Assembly: GCF_002009175.1 (NCBI RefSeq)
Contig: NZ_CP018047.1
Location: 2,728,001-2,792,000, forward strand
Direction: 5' to 3'
DNA from: Streptomyces niveus
GTDB taxonomy: Bacteria; Actinomycetota; Actinomycetes; Streptomycetales; Streptomycetaceae
DNA: 64,000 bases
This document shows, piece after piece, positions 34,906-45,074 of the stretch. The notes under the pieces are model-generated. The model saw only the letters and a program-made list of their open reading frames with translations, did no database searches and was not told the DNA's origin. The position numbers were made by a program, and so were the translations under genes. Each line of letters starts with the position of its first letter. The stretch's first letter is position 1.

Positions 34906-35109
34906 CGCGCGCGAATCTAGCAGCGCGCCGTCGCACGCCCGGCGGGCACCTGCGCGGCGACCGGAAGGGCCTCGGGCAGGGGACTTGGCCGGTCACCGTC
35001 GAGCGTGAGGAGGGGCCGGCTCAGCGGTCGTCGCGGCCCCCTTCCGGGACAACCAGGTTAAATCCGGCGAACAGTCGGGAAACACTTGGTATTTACTGCG
35101 CCCAGGCTC

Positions 35110-35139
35110 TTGTTGCCGGTTTATCTACGCGCGTATCTT
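35110..35139 (+). promoter_or_regulatory. Candidate promoter with TACGCGCGTA palindrome
   Basis: TTGTTG (35110-35115), 18 nt, TATCTT (35134-35139). The 10-bp palindrome TACGCGCGTA (35126-35135) overlaps the -10 box. It lies 90 bp upstream of the secreted nuclease gene. The rest of 34906-35228 holds no gene that I can support. Confidence 0.45.
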
Positions 35140-35228
35140 GAGCCGATTTCCAGGGTCCTCACGCTTCGTGCGCATGTCGTACGGCTCGCACGCGTACCTC
35201 CTGCCGCATCTGCAAGAAAGAGCTCACC

Positions 35229-37658
35229 GTGTCCCCATCCATACCCCCGGCCCTGCGTGGCCGACGTGTCAGGGCGATCGCCGTGGCACTCCCCGTCGGT
35301 CTGGCCGCATCGCTCATCGCGCTGCCGTTCACCGCGCAGGCGACGCCGTCCCCCGACGCCGTCATCTCCGAGGTGTTCGGCGGTGGCGGTAACTCCGGTG
35401 CCACCCTCACCAACGACTTCATCGAGCTGGGCAACGCCGGCGACGGTCCCTTCGACCTCACCGGCTGGTCCGTGCAGTACCTGAGCGGCTCGCCCGGCCC
35501 CACCTCCAAGTGGCAGGTCACCGAGATCAAGGGCGCCATCCCCGCGGGTGGCAGCTACCTCGTCGAGGAGTCCAAGGGCTCCGGCGGCGACACCCCGCTG
35601 CCCGCCCCCGACGCGGCCGGCACCATCGCCATGTCGGCGAGCAGCGGCACCGTCGCGCTCGTCCGCTCGACCACCCCGCTGACCTGCGTGACCGCCGCCG
35701 ACTGCGCGGCCGACACGAACATCAAGGACCTGGTCGGCTTCGGCACCGCCACCGTCCGGGAGAACACGCCCGCGACCGGCACCGACAACACCCACTCGGT
35801 GGCCCGTAACGCGGCGCTCACCGACACGGACAACAACTCCGCCGACTTCAGCGGCGCGACGCCCTCGCCCCGTAACAGCGCGGGCGCGGGCGGCGGCGGC
35901 GAGCCGACCCCCACCCCCTCGCCCACCGACACCACCCCCGGTGAGCTGCGCATCCACGACATCCAGGGCACCACCCGGATCTCCCCGCAGGCCGGGAAGT
36001 CCGTCACCAACGTGCCGGGTGTGGTCACCGCGGTCCGTGTGACCGGCTCGCGCGGCTTCTGGATCCAGGACACCGCCCCGGACGGCGACCCGGCCACCAG
36101 CGAGGGCGTCTTCGTCTTCACCGGTTCGTCCGCCCCGCAGGTGAAGGTCGGCGACTCGGTCGTGGTCAGCGGCAAGGTCACCGAGTACTACCCGGGCGGC
36201 CAGAGTTCCGGCTCCCAGTCGCTCACCGAGCTGACCGCCCCGACGACCGCCGTCATCTCCTCCGGCAACCCGCTGCCGCAGGCCGAGACGGTCGACGCCA
36301 CGTCGCTGCCCGAGGCGTACGCGCCGGACGCGAAGGGGCTCAGCATCGAGCCGCTCGCGCTGAAGCCCGCCGGCTACGCGCTGGACTGGTTCGAGTCCCG
36401 CGAGGGCATGCTCATCGAGATCGGCGACAGCCGTGTGGTGGGCGCCTCGAACGCGTACGGCGAGACCTGGGTCACCACCAAGCCCAAGCAGAACCCGACC
36501 CCGCGCGGCGGCACCGTCTACCCCTCGTACGACCAGCTGAACTCGGGCCGTCTGCTGCTCGGTTCGCTGACCGGCGAGACGGTCACGGCCAATGTGGGCG
36601 ACACCCTCACCGGTACGACCAGCGGCCCGGTGGACTACGGCAACTTCGGTGGATACAGCCTCCAGGCGACCACCCTGGGCACGGTCGAGTCGGGCGGTCT
36701 CAAGCCCGAGGTGGCGAAGAAGGGCAAGTCCGACGAGCTGTCGGTCGCCACGTACAACGTCGAGAACCTCGATCCGACCGACGCGCAGGCCAAGTTCGAC
36801 CGGCTGGCCGAGGGCGTCGTCAAGAACCTCGCCACCCCGGACATCGTGAGCCTGGAGGAGATCCAGGACAACAACGGCGCCAAGGACGACGGCACCGTCG
36901 CCGCGGACAGGACCCTCGCGCAGTTCGTCGCCGCGATCCGGGCGGCCGGCGGACCGGCGTACGACTGGCGCTCCGTCGACCCGGCGGACAAGACCGACGG
37001 CGGTGAGCCGGGCGGCAACATCCGTAACGTCTTCCTCTTCAACCCGGCCCGGGTCTCCTTCGTGGACCGGCCCGGCGGCGACGCCACCACCGCCACCGAG
37101 GTCATCACCACCGGAAAGCACGGCAAGGACATCACCCTGTCCGTGTCCCCGGGCCGGATCAACCCGGTCTCGGACGCCTGGAAGAGCAGCCGCAAGCCGC
37201 TGGTCGGGGAGTTCACCTTCCGCGGCGAGCAGGTCTTCGTGATCGGCAACCACTTCAACTCCAAGGGCGGCGACCAGCCCACGCACGGCGTCTTCCAGCC
37301 GCCGACGCTCGGCTCCGAGACCCAGCGGCTGACCCAGGCGACGGAGGTCCACGACTTCGTCGCCGGCCTGCTCGCCAAGGACAAGAAGGCCAAGGTCGTC
37401 GTCCTCGGTGACCTGAACGACTACCAGTTCTCCAAGCCGGTCGCCGCCCTCACCCGCGGCGGAATCCTGACCGCCCTGATGGACAAGCTGCCGAAGAACG
37501 AGCGCTACAGCTACGTCTACGACGGCAACTCGCAGACCCTGGACCACATCCTGGTCAGCCCGGGCATCAAGAAGCCCGGGTACGACGTGGTCCACATCAA
37601 CGCGGAGTTCGCCGACCAGGCGAGCGACCACGACCCGCAGGTCGTCCGTGTGAAGTAG
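35229..37658 (+). CDS. Secreted lamin-tail/OB-fold/endonuclease protein
   Basis: 809 residues from GTG 35229. A signal peptide (to about residue 38, AQATPS) is followed by a lamin-tail domain (VISEVFGGGGNSG; NDFIELGNAG), a Pro/Thr linker, an OB-fold nucleic-acid-binding region (about 240-310) and a C-terminal endonuclease/exonuclease/phosphatase domain (ATYNVENLDP; SLEEIQDN; GNHFNSKGGD; VVLGDLNDYQ; SDHDPQVVRVK). All metal and catalytic motifs of the family are present. It should degrade extracellular nucleic acid, perhaps to obtain phosphate. Confidence 0.92.
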   Translation: MSPSIPPALRGRRVRAIAVALPVGLAASLIALPFTAQATPSPDAVISEVFGGGGNSGATLTNDFIELGNAGDGPFDLTGWSVQYLSGSPGPTSKWQVTEIKGAIPAGGSYLVEESKGSGGDTPLPAPDAAGTIAMSASSGTVALVRSTTPLTCVTAADCAADTNIKDLVGFGTATVRENTPATGTDNTHSVARNAALTDTDNNSADFSGATPSPRNSAGAGGGGEPTPTPSPTDTTPGELRIHDIQGTTRISPQAGKSVTNVPGVVTAVRVTGSRGFWIQDTAPDGDPATSEGVFVFTGSSAPQVKVGDSVVVSGKVTEYYPGGQSSGSQSLTELTAPTTAVISSGNPLPQAETVDATSLPEAYAPDAKGLSIEPLALKPAGYALDWFESREGMLIEIGDSRVVGASNAYGETWVTTKPKQNPTPRGGTVYPSYDQLNSGRLLLGSLTGETVTANVGDTLTGTTSGPVDYGNFGGYSLQATTLGTVESGGLKPEVAKKGKSDELSVATYNVENLDPTDAQAKFDRLAEGVVKNLATPDIVSLEEIQDNNGAKDDGTVAADRTLAQFVAAIRAAGGPAYDWRSVDPADKTDGGEPGGNIRNVFLFNPARVSFVDRPGGDATTATEVITTGKHGKDITLSVSPGRINPVSDAWKSSRKPLVGEFTFRGEQVFVIGNHFNSKGGDQPTHGVFQPPTLGSETQRLTQATEVHDFVAGLLAKDKKAKVVVLGDLNDYQFSKPVAALTRGGILTALMDKLPKNERYSYVYDGNSQTLDHILVSPGIKKPGYDVVHINAEFADQASDHDPQVVRVK

Positions 37659-37675
37659 GGCCCCGGACGCCGAGA

Positions 37676-37711
37676 GGCCCCCGGAGCCGTGAGGGATGGG
37701 CTCCGGGGGCC
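37676..37711. terminator. Bidirectional terminator
   Basis: GGCCCCCGGAGCC (37676-37688) pairs with GGCTCCGGGGGCC (37699-37711), between the converging nuclease and PEP carboxykinase genes. Confidence 0.85.
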
Positions 37712-37751
37712 GTTCTCGGTGGGTGGTCGGGGGTACGTCCCGTGGGACGGG

Positions 37752-39623
37752 TCAGGACAGGCGGTTCACCAACGCGTTGTACTCGTCCCACAGTTCCGGC
37801 GGCGTGTGCGTGCCGAAGGTGTTCAGGTGGGCCGGGACCAGGGAAGCCTCCTCGCGCCAGACCTCCTTGTCGACCGTCAGCAGGAAGTCCAGGTCCGCGT
37901 CCGAGAGATCGAGGCCGTCGGTGTCCAGGGCGCCCTTCGCCGGGAGGATCCCGATCGGGGACTCGACGCCCTCGCCCTTGCCCTCAAGGCGCTCCACGAT
38001 CCACTTCAGTACGCGGCCGTTCTCGCCGAAGCCGGGCCAGACGAACTTGCCCGCCTCGTTCTTGCGGAACCAGTTGACGTAGTAGATCTTCGGCAGCTTG
38101 GACTCGTCGCCCTTGGCCGTGGCCGTGGCGCCGACCTTGACCCAGTGGGCCATGTAGTCGCCCATGTTGTAGCCGCAGAACGGCAGCATCGCGAACGGGT
38201 CGCGGCGCAGCTCGCCCACCTTGCCCTCGGCGGCGGCGGTCTTCTCGGACGCGACGTTCGCGCCGAGGAAGACACCGTGCTGCCAGTTGAACGACTCGGT
38301 CACCAGCGGTACGGCGGAGGCGCGGCGCCCGCCGAAGAGAATCGCGGAGATCGGGACGCCCTTGGGGTCCTCCCACTCGGGCGCGATGATCGGGCACTGC
38401 CCGGCCGGCACGGTGAAGCGGGCGTTGGGGTGGGCGGCGGGGGTCCCGGACTCCGGGGTCCAGTCGTTGCCCTTCCAGTCCGTGAGGTGCGCGGGCGGCT
38501 CCTCGGTCATGCCCTCCCACCACACGTCGCCGTCGTCGGTGAGCGCGACGTTCGTGAAGACGGAGTTGCCCCACATCGTCTTCATGGCATTGGCGTTGGT
38601 GTGCTCACCGGTACCGGGCGCGACGCCGAAGAAACCGGCCTCCGGGTTGATCGCGTACAGCCTGCCGTCCTCGCCGAACCGCATCCACGCGATGTCGTCG
38701 CCGATCGTCTCGACGGTCCAGCCGGAGATCGTGGGCTCCAGCATCGCGAGGTTGGTCTTGCCGCAGGCCGAAGGGAAGGCAGCGGCGAGATACTTCACGG
38801 CCTCAGCCTCCCCGCGCGGCGGCGTGAGCTTGAGGATCAGCATGTGCTCGGCGAGCCAGCCCTCGTCGCGCGCCATGACGGAGGCGATGCGCAGCGCGTA
38901 GCACTTCTTGCCCAGCAGCGCGTTGCCGCCGTACCCGGAGCCGTACGACCAGATCTCGCGGTCCTCGGGGAAGTGCGAGATGTACTTGGTGGAGTTGCAC
39001 GGCCACGGCACGTCGGCCTGGCCCGCATCGAGGGGCGCGCCGAGCGTGTGGACGGCCTTGACGAAGAAGCCGTCGTCGCCGAGTTCGTCGAGGACGTGCT
39101 GCCCCATGCGCGTCATGGTGCGCATGGAGACCGCGACATACGCGGAGTCGGTGATCTCGACTCCGATCGCGGAGAGCGGTGAGCCGACCGGGCCCATGCA
39201 GAACGGGACGACGTACATGGTCCGGCCGCGCATCGAGCCGCGGAAGACGCCCTGCTCGCCGGTGAAGATGTCGCGCATCTCCGCCGGGGCCTTCCACTTG
39301 TTGGTGGGGCCCGCGTCCTCCTCCTTCTCGGAGCAGATGAAGGTGCGGTCCTCGACGCGCGCCACGTCGGTGGGGTCGGAGGCCGCGTAGTACGAGTTGG
39401 GGCGCTTGATCGGGTCGAGCTTGGTGAACGTGCCCTTCGCCACGAGCTCCCCGCACAGGCGCTCGTACTCGGCCTCCGAGCCGTCGCACCAGACCACCCG
39501 GTCCGGCTGGGTCAGGGCCGCGATCTCGTCGACCCAGGAGATCAGCTCCTGGTGGCCGGTCGGGGCGGTGGGAGCCACGGGATTGAGGGGGTCTCCGTTG
39601 GAAATCCCTGCGTCGCGCGCCAC
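37752..39623 (-). CDS. pckG: GTP-dependent phosphoenolpyruvate carboxykinase
   Basis: 623 residues from GTG 39623, with AAGGAG 6 nt upstream; the ATG at 39698 adds a tail with no family match. It has the P-loop [13 protein letters not shown] and the reactive-Cys loop (SACGKT), and other GTP-PEPCK landmarks ([33 protein letters not shown]). It turns oxaloacetate and GTP into PEP, CO2 and GDP, the first step of gluconeogenesis. Length is normal for the GTP class. Monocistronic. Confidence 0.96.
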   Translation of the reverse strand: MARDAGISNGDPLNPVAPTAPTGHQELISWVDEIAALTQPDRVVWCDGSEAEYERLCGELVAKGTFTKLDPIKRPNSYYAASDPTDVARVEDRTFICSEKEEDAGPTNKWKAPAEMRDIFTGEQGVFRGSMRGRTMYVVPFCMGPVGSPLSAIGVEITDSAYVAVSMRTMTRMGQHVLDELGDDGFFVKAVHTLGAPLDAGQADVPWPCNSTKYISHFPEDREIWSYGSGYGGNALLGKKCYALRIASVMARDEGWLAEHMLILKLTPPRGEAEAVKYLAAAFPSACGKTNLAMLEPTISGWTVETIGDDIAWMRFGEDGRLYAINPEAGFFGVAPGTGEHTNANAMKTMWGNSVFTNVALTDDGDVWWEGMTEEPPAHLTDWKGNDWTPESGTPAAHPNARFTVPAGQCPIIAPEWEDPKGVPISAILFGGRRASAVPLVTESFNWQHGVFLGANVASEKTAAAEGKVGELRRDPFAMLPFCGYNMGDYMAHWVKVGATATAKGDESKLPKIYYVNWFRKNEAGKFVWPGFGENGRVLKWIVERLEGKGEGVESPIGILPAKGALDTDGLDLSDADLDFLLTVDKEVWREEASLVPAHLNTFGTHTPPELWDEYNALVNRLS

Positions 39624-39861
39624 GGTTACTCCTTGGTGAGGGTTTGTAGGTGTATGCCCCGTGGGGGCTGCGACCCGGACGCTTCGCTTACCGCTCATCC
39701 GGTGCCGACCGCACTCATTTGATCATCCGACGCTCGCGCCCATCTGTCCAGAGGGCCGCCCACGTGAGCATCACCACTCCGCCCGCTCCCTTCCGGTGCG
39801 CGGGATGTCGGGCCTGCCACAGAGCCACCCGAACCTACGGTCCCGTAGGTAGCATGAGCCC

Positions 39862-40575
39862 ATGACTTCTCCCGCGTCCGACTCGCTCGCGAACCCCCGA
39901 CCACCCGAAGGGGGACCGACCGAGATCCAGCTGCCGACCCCGGTCAAGCCGATGATGCGCGGCTGGTTGCACATGGGGATGTTCCCGGCCGTCGTGATCG
40001 CGGGAATCGTGCTGATCGCGATGGCCGACTCCACCAAGGCACGGGTGGCCTGTGCGATCTACGTCGCCACGGCCTGCCTGCTCTTCGGCGTCAGCGGCGT
40101 TTACCACCGCGGCACTTGGGGCCCCCGGGGCGAGGCCGTACTGCGCCGGCTCGACCACGCCAACATCTTCCTGATCATCGCGGGCACCTACACCCCGCTG
40201 ACGATGCTGCTGCTGCCGGACTCCACCGGCCGCACGCTGCTCTGGGCGGTCTGGGGCGCGGCGATCGCGGGCATCGCGTTCCGGGTCTTCTGGGTCGGCG
40301 CCCCGCGCTGGCTCTACACCCCCTGCTACATCGCCATGGGGTGGGCCGCGGTCTTCTTCCTGCCGGACTTCATGCGTACGGGTGGGATAGTCGTCCTCGT
40401 CCTGATCATCGTCGGCGGGCTGCTCTACAGCGCGGGCGGCGTGATCTACGGGCTGAAGCGACCGAACCCGTCACCGCGGTGGTTCGGGTTCCACGAGGTC
40501 TTCCACTCCCTGACGCTCGCCGCGTTCGTCACGCACTACGTCGGGATCTCACTGGTGGCGTACCAGCACTCCTGA
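39862..40575 (+). CDS. trhA: Hemolysin III/TrhA-family (PAQR) membrane protein
   Basis: 237 residues with seven membrane helices. PAQR/hemolysin III motifs are present: SGVYHRGTWG early, LDHANIFLIIAGTYTP, and the C-terminal FHEVFHSLTLAAFVTHY with the metal-binding His pair. Family members are thought to act in membrane lipid homeostasis. It is divergent from pckG and followed by a TetR gene after 39 bp. Confidence 0.9.
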   Translation: MTSPASDSLANPRPPEGGPTEIQLPTPVKPMMRGWLHMGMFPAVVIAGIVLIAMADSTKARVACAIYVATACLLFGVSGVYHRGTWGPRGEAVLRRLDHANIFLIIAGTYTPLTMLLLPDSTGRTLLWAVWGAAIAGIAFRVFWVGAPRWLYTPCYIAMGWAAVFFLPDFMRTGGIVVLVLIIVGGLLYSAGGVIYGLKRPNPSPRWFGFHEVFHSLTLAAFVTHYVGISLVAYQHS

Positions 40576-40614
40576 CGCGTTGAACGCACGCGCGGATGCC
40601 GGACAATAAGCGGT

Positions 40615-41241
40615 ATGTCCGCTTCCGCAGCTCCCCCTCCCGACAACGCGCGACCGCCCCGGCCCGGCCTGCGTGAACGCAAGAAGCTCAAGACCCGCGT
40701 CGCGATCCGCGAGGCGACGTACCGGCTCATCGACGAGCAGGGCTACGAGACGACCACGATCGAACAGATCGCGGCGGCGGCCGAGGTCTCGCCGTCCACC
40801 GTCTTCCGCTACTTCCCGACCAAGGAAGACATCGTCCTCACCGACGGGTTCGCCCCCGTCATGGAGGCGGCCGTCCGCGCCCGCCCGGCCGGCGAGCCGC
40901 CGCTGGAGGCGGTGCGGTGCGCGCTGCGGCAGGCCGTCGGGACGATCCTCGCCGACCAGCCGCGGGAGTTCGCCCGGCGCGGCAAGCTGATGCTGGAGAT
41001 CCCGGCCGTACGGGCCCGGATGACGGAGACGATGGCGGAGAGCTCGCTCCCGCTCTCCCGCGCGGTCGCGGAGCGTACCGGGCGCGAGGAGGGCGACCTG
41101 GAGGTCCTGGTCTTCACGGCCTCGGTGCTGGCGGCGCTGCGCGAGGTGACGATCTACTGGGCCGAGCACGGCCAGAAGGACGATCTGGCCGTGCTCATCG
41201 ACGACGCGCTCGACACGCTTGAGGGCGGGCTCACGCTGTAG
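40615..41241 (+). CDS. TetR-family transcriptional regulator
   Basis: 208 residues. The N-terminal TetR helix-turn-helix (RVAIREATYRLIDEQGYETT, then VSPSTVFRYFPTKEDIV) and a helical ligand domain are clear. It is 39 bp behind trhA in the same direction and could be co-transcribed. Target and ligand unknown. Confidence 0.92.
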   Translation: MSASAAPPPDNARPPRPGLRERKKLKTRVAIREATYRLIDEQGYETTTIEQIAAAAEVSPSTVFRYFPTKEDIVLTDGFAPVMEAAVRARPAGEPPLEAVRCALRQAVGTILADQPREFARRGKLMLEIPAVRARMTETMAESSLPLSRAVAERTGREEGDLEVLVFTASVLAALREVTIYWAEHGQKDDLAVLIDDALDTLEGGLTL

Positions 41242-41280
41242 AGGCGGTTCCGGACCGGATTCACCGGGCCCGGTGGGGCG

Positions 41281-41306
41281 GTTCGTCCTCAATCGCCGGA
41301 CGGGCT
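41281..41306. repeat. Dispersed element with GCCGGACGGGC core
   Basis: GTTCGTCCTCAATCGCCGGACGGGCT between converging genes. It shares its core and the GTTCGTCCTC flank with the element at 63889-63929 (opposite strand). A CACCGGGCCCGGTG palindrome at 41262-41275 adjoins it. Confidence 0.7.
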
Positions 41307-41322
41307 CGATTGCGGTCCCGGA

Positions 41323-43764
41323 CTAGCTCGCGCACGCCCTCCCGTCCCCGTCAGGGTCCAGACGCAGTGGGTCGTCCTTGCCGTTGACCTTCAGGGCGCC
41401 GTAGCCGTTGGACGCGAGCCAGTCGCAGCGTGCCTGGGTCACCGCCTTACGTTTCGTCGCCTTCACCGTCTCCGGGAAGACCGTCGGCACGCACACGTTC
41501 GCCGAGCCGTAGTGCCGGTCGCAGCCCGAGATCTGCGGGCTCACCGGCACCGAACTCCGCTTCTTCACGGGCTTCTTGGCGGGCTTCGCCAACTCGCCCG
41601 CGAAGTCGTGGTGTTGGCCGTGCCCCGACTTCTCCGCCAGCGCCGCCGGGCCGCCCAGCTTCACCCACTCGGCCACCGACGGGACCCCGTTGGCGTCGAC
41701 GGCGAAGAGCATGTACCACCCCGGCGGCGCCAGATTCGGATTGCCCGTCACACTCAGATCGACCGTGTTCCCGTCGACCGTCAACGGCAGGTCCACGAAA
41801 CGCTGGTTGGGGTCCGAGGAGTGCGTCACCGCCGCCGGCCGGATCAACTCGGCCTTGGCGATGGGCCGGTCGACGGTGATCCGCTGCGTGTCGCCGTAGT
41901 TCCACTCCGGGTCGATCAGCGAAGTGATCTCCGGCCGCGGCCCCTTGAAGAGATACGGCGGTGTGTAGAGCGACACCTGATGGTTCCAGGAGCCGTTCCC
42001 CGGGTTGTCGCCCGTCGTCATCACCCGGCCGTCGGGGAGCAGGAACGCCGACGAGTGGTAGCCGCGCGCCTCCGGGTCGGTGGCCACCACGTCGTATGTC
42101 TCCGTCACCGGGTCGAACACCGAGGTGGAGAAGACCGGCGCGGCCCTGTTGTGCAGCGCGCCGCCCGTCTCCAGCACCTTGCCGTCGGGCAGCAGCACCG
42201 CGGAGCCGTACATCTTGCCCTGCGCGCCGGTCTGCGGCTGCGGACCGCCGGGGCCGCCGAGGTCGACGGTGCCCTGCGGCAGCGGCGGCCCGGCCCGGTA
42301 CTGCGGGTTCGGCTCCTTGAGGTCGATGATGTCTGTGAGCCGGTTCGCCTCCGGGTTGGAGTCGATGTTCCCGCCGCCGATGGTGAGCACCTTCTGGTCC
42401 TGGGCGGGTGGCAGCAGCACGCTCGCCGACTGGTCGCGCTCGTCCTTGTTCCGCAGGCCGGGTACGTCCGTGACGGTGTTGGCGTCGTAGTCGTAGATCG
42501 AGGAGCCGGTGCCGGGTGTGCCGTTGCCGAAGGTGTGGCTGCCGGTGTAGAAGAGCCGGCCGTCCTGCATCAGCACCATCGCCGGGTACAGACCCCAGTA
42601 CGACCAGGTCTGGTTCACCTGCCAGAGCGGCAGCCACTCCTCCTCGGCCGCCGACCACCGCTCGGCCGTCACCGAGCCGGACGAGTCCTCGCGCAGCCCG
42701 CCGAAGGACAGCACGTCACCGTTGCCCATGATCGTGGCGGAGGGGTACCAGTGCCCGTCGTTCATGTCGTTGGTCCTGCTGTACGTCTCGGTGGCTGGGT
42801 CGAAGACGTACGAGTCCTTGTAGCCCTGGTAGCCGACGGTGCCGTCCGCCGAGGGGTAGCCCTTGTTGCCGCTCATCACCAGCACGCGGCCGTCGGACAG
42901 TTGCACATGTCCGGAGCAGAACATGTCGTCGGGCGTGGGGATCGTCGTGTACGTCCCGTCCTCGGGGTCGTACACCGCCGAGGTGAAGGTCCCGGCCTCG
43001 AACGCCTCCGGGTCGTTGCCGGAACCGGCGATCAGCAGCACCTTGCCGTTGTTGAGGACCACCGAGTGCATGGAACGGACCGGGTTCTCGGTCTCCAGCA
43101 CCTCCCAGCGGCCGTCGGCACAGTCGGCCGCCGTGCCCGTGCACTCCGGGTCGGGCGCGGGGACGGTGACCTCCTCCATGCCGTAGTCGTCCGTGGTGGC
43201 GCTGCCGGTGCCGAAGACGGAGACGCCCCAGCTGATCCGGTCGGTGCCGGGCGGTACGACGGGGGTACGGACCTCCGCGCGCTGGTAACCGGGGCTGAGA
43301 TCAAGGGTCTTGAGGTCGGTCCAGTACTGCCAGCCGGCCGTCGTGTCGTGCCGGAAGAGCGTGATCGCCGTGTCCGGTGTCGTCGACTTGTACCAGAGGG
43401 AGAGGTCGTACTGCTTCCCCTCCTCCACGGCGGGCGCGCACGCCGCCGACTCGGTGACCAGCGCCTTGCGGTCGCCGTCGACCCGCCGGGTCAGCTCGAC
43501 CCTGAGCGCCTTGGTGCCGCTGTGCGCGTCGGCGACGGTGGCGAAGGTGAAGTCGTTGTCGCCCCAGCCGGACTGCGACCAGCAGTCAGGCATCGCGGCG
43601 CCGCCCCCGGCACCGGGGGTCTCGAAGCCTGGGTTCTTGACGAGGTTGGGACCGGCGGTGGCGGGCTGCTGGACGCTGAGCAGCAGCCCGGCGGTCATCG
43701 CGGTGACGGCGAGCAGCGCTGTACGGCGGCTGCGCCGGGCGGGTGGTCTGCGGAACGGGGTCAT
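41323..43764 (-). CDS. Secreted copper radical oxidase (galactose oxidase/GlxA-like) with Excalibur motif
   Basis: 813 residues from ATG 43764, which overlaps the upstream stop (ATGA). It has a signal peptide (to about 38, ATAGP), an N-terminal carbohydrate-binding-like module (KNPGFETPG), a kelch propeller and a DUF1929-type C-terminal domain. All copper radical site residues can be placed: Cys283 (MFCSGH), Tyr340 (HWYPSA), Tyr569-His570 (RGYHSS) and His648 (AVTHSS). Beyond the DUF1929 domain it has a basic linker and an Excalibur-type tail (LDPDGDGRACAS). It closes a glycosyltransferase operon, much as GlxA accompanies CslA in other Streptomyces, so it probably oxidises the exported glycan. 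Confidence 0.92.
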   Translation of the reverse strand: MTPFRRPPARRSRRTALLAVTAMTAGLLLSVQQPATAGPNLVKNPGFETPGAGGGAAMPDCWSQSGWGDNDFTFATVADAHSGTKALRVELTRRVDGDRKALVTESAACAPAVEEGKQYDLSLWYKSTTPDTAITLFRHDTTAGWQYWTDLKTLDLSPGYQRAEVRTPVVPPGTDRISWGVSVFGTGSATTDDYGMEEVTVPAPDPECTGTAADCADGRWEVLETENPVRSMHSVVLNNGKVLLIAGSGNDPEAFEAGTFTSAVYDPEDGTYTTIPTPDDMFCSGHVQLSDGRVLVMSGNKGYPSADGTVGYQGYKDSYVFDPATETYSRTNDMNDGHWYPSATIMGNGDVLSFGGLREDSSGSVTAERWSAAEEEWLPLWQVNQTWSYWGLYPAMVLMQDGRLFYTGSHTFGNGTPGTGSSIYDYDANTVTDVPGLRNKDERDQSASVLLPPAQDQKVLTIGGGNIDSNPEANRLTDIIDLKEPNPQYRAGPPLPQGTVDLGGPGGPQPQTGAQGKMYGSAVLLPDGKVLETGGALHNRAAPVFSTSVFDPVTETYDVVATDPEARGYHSSAFLLPDGRVMTTGDNPGNGSWNHQVSLYTPPYLFKGPRPEITSLIDPEWNYGDTQRITVDRPIAKAELIRPAAVTHSSDPNQRFVDLPLTVDGNTVDLSVTGNPNLAPPGWYMLFAVDANGVPSVAEWVKLGGPAALAEKSGHGQHHDFAGELAKPAKKPVKKRSSVPVSPQISGCDRHYGSANVCVPTVFPETVKATKRKAVTQARCDWLASNGYGALKVNGKDDPLRLDPDGDGRACAS

Positions 43765-45074
43765 CAGCCGCTCCTCTCGGTGCGGGTGGCGGGGACGGTG
43801 CGGGCCGCGCCGGCGCCCTCCGGTCCGTCGGCGCTCTCCGGCTCGGCGGCGTCGGCTTCGGCGTCGGCGTCGGCGGCTTTCGCGTCGCGCCCGCGCGAGC
43901 GGCCCCACCCGCGCTTCGGCAGGTACACCAGCGCCTCGGTCCCCGCGAACCGCAGCACGAACGTCGCGAGCAGCGCCAGCACCGTCGCGGGCATGACCTC
44001 CACCCCGAACTCCCCGACGAGCAGGGCGATCAGCGGAATCCGCAGCAGCAGATCGGCGTTGGCGAGCAACGCGAAGCGCCCCACCCGGTCCGCCCAGTGC
44101 CGGTGCGCCCGCCGACTCCGGAACAGCAGCAACTCGATGAGGGCGAAGTTCCACGCCACACCGAACTGGTTGGCGACGATCTCGGCCGGCAGATAGTGCA
44201 TGCCCGCGCCCGTCAGCCCGTACAGCGCGAGCAGGTTCGGTACGAAGCCGGTCAGCCCGATCAGTCCGAAGGCCACCATCCGGGCGAGGGGCGAGGCCGT
44301 GCGCAGCTCGACGAGATGCCGCAGAAACCGCATCCCTTCCCTGGCGGTCGACTTGGACTCGCCCGCGAACCGGTCGCGGAAGACGAACGGCACCTCCGCG
44401 ACCTGCTGCGGCCGGCACCGTACGGCCAGTTCGAGCAGGATCTTGTAGCCCAGCGGGCGCAGCGCGTCCGCGGTGACGGCGCTGCGGCGGATGGCGAAGA
44501 AGCCGCTCATCGGGTCGCTGATACCGCGCAGCCGGCCCGGGAACAGGCCCTTGGTCAGCCAGGTGGCGGCGCGCGAGACGGCGACGCGGTAGCCGCCGGC
44601 GAGTCCGGCCCTGCTGCCGCCGTCGACGTACCGGCTGGCGACCACCAGATCGGCGCCGGCCCGCTCACCGGCGGCGACCAACTCCGGTACCAGGGACGGC
44701 GGATGCTGGAGGTCGGCGTCCATGACGACGATCCATTCGGAGCAGGCGGTGCGCAGCCCCTCGACGACGGCGCCACCGAGGCCGCCGACCGGTTCGTCGC
44801 GGTGGATGACGGCGACGGGGAACGGGCAGTCCTGCGCGGCCTCCTCGATCGCCTCCGGGGTGCCGTCCGTGGAGTCGTCCACGAACAGCACCTCGCACGG
44901 CAGCCTGGACGGTACGGACTCCGTCAGCTGCCGCAGCAACTCCCGGACGTTCGCCGCCTCGTTGAACGTGGGGATGATGACGGTGACGGCGCCGGGCTCG
45001 GCCACCGCCGTCGACTCCAGCTCCACATCGCCGAGTTCGCCGGTCCCTCGGGGCGGGACAGGAAGAATGCTCAT
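43764..45074 (-). CDS. GT2 polyprenol-phosphate glycosyltransferase fused to GtrA domain
   Basis: 436 residues. The GT2 domain (about 28-250) has TVIIPTFNEAANV, FVDDSTDGTPEA and the metal motif MDADLQHPP. The C-terminal GtrA-like part has four membrane helices (about 265-385), then an Asp/Ala-rich tail. It should make a lipid-linked sugar and may help flip it, supplying the GT-C enzyme next door. ATGA overlaps join it to both neighbours. Confidence 0.9.
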   Translation of the reverse strand: MSILPVPPRGTGELGDVELESTAVAEPGAVTVIIPTFNEAANVRELLRQLTESVPSRLPCEVLFVDDSTDGTPEAIEEAAQDCPFPVAVIHRDEPVGGLGGAVVEGLRTACSEWIVVMDADLQHPPSLVPELVAAGERAGADLVVASRYVDGGSRAGLAGGYRVAVSRAATWLTKGLFPGRLRGISDPMSGFFAIRRSAVTADALRPLGYKILLELAVRCRPQQVAEVPFVFRDRFAGESKSTAREGMRFLRHLVELRTASPLARMVAFGLIGLTGFVPNLLALYGLTGAGMHYLPAEIVANQFGVAWNFALIELLLFRSRRAHRHWADRVGRFALLANADLLLRIPLIALLVGEFGVEVMPATVLALLATFVLRFAGTEALVYLPKRGWGRSRGRDAKAADADAEADAAEPESADGPEGAGAARTVPATRTERSG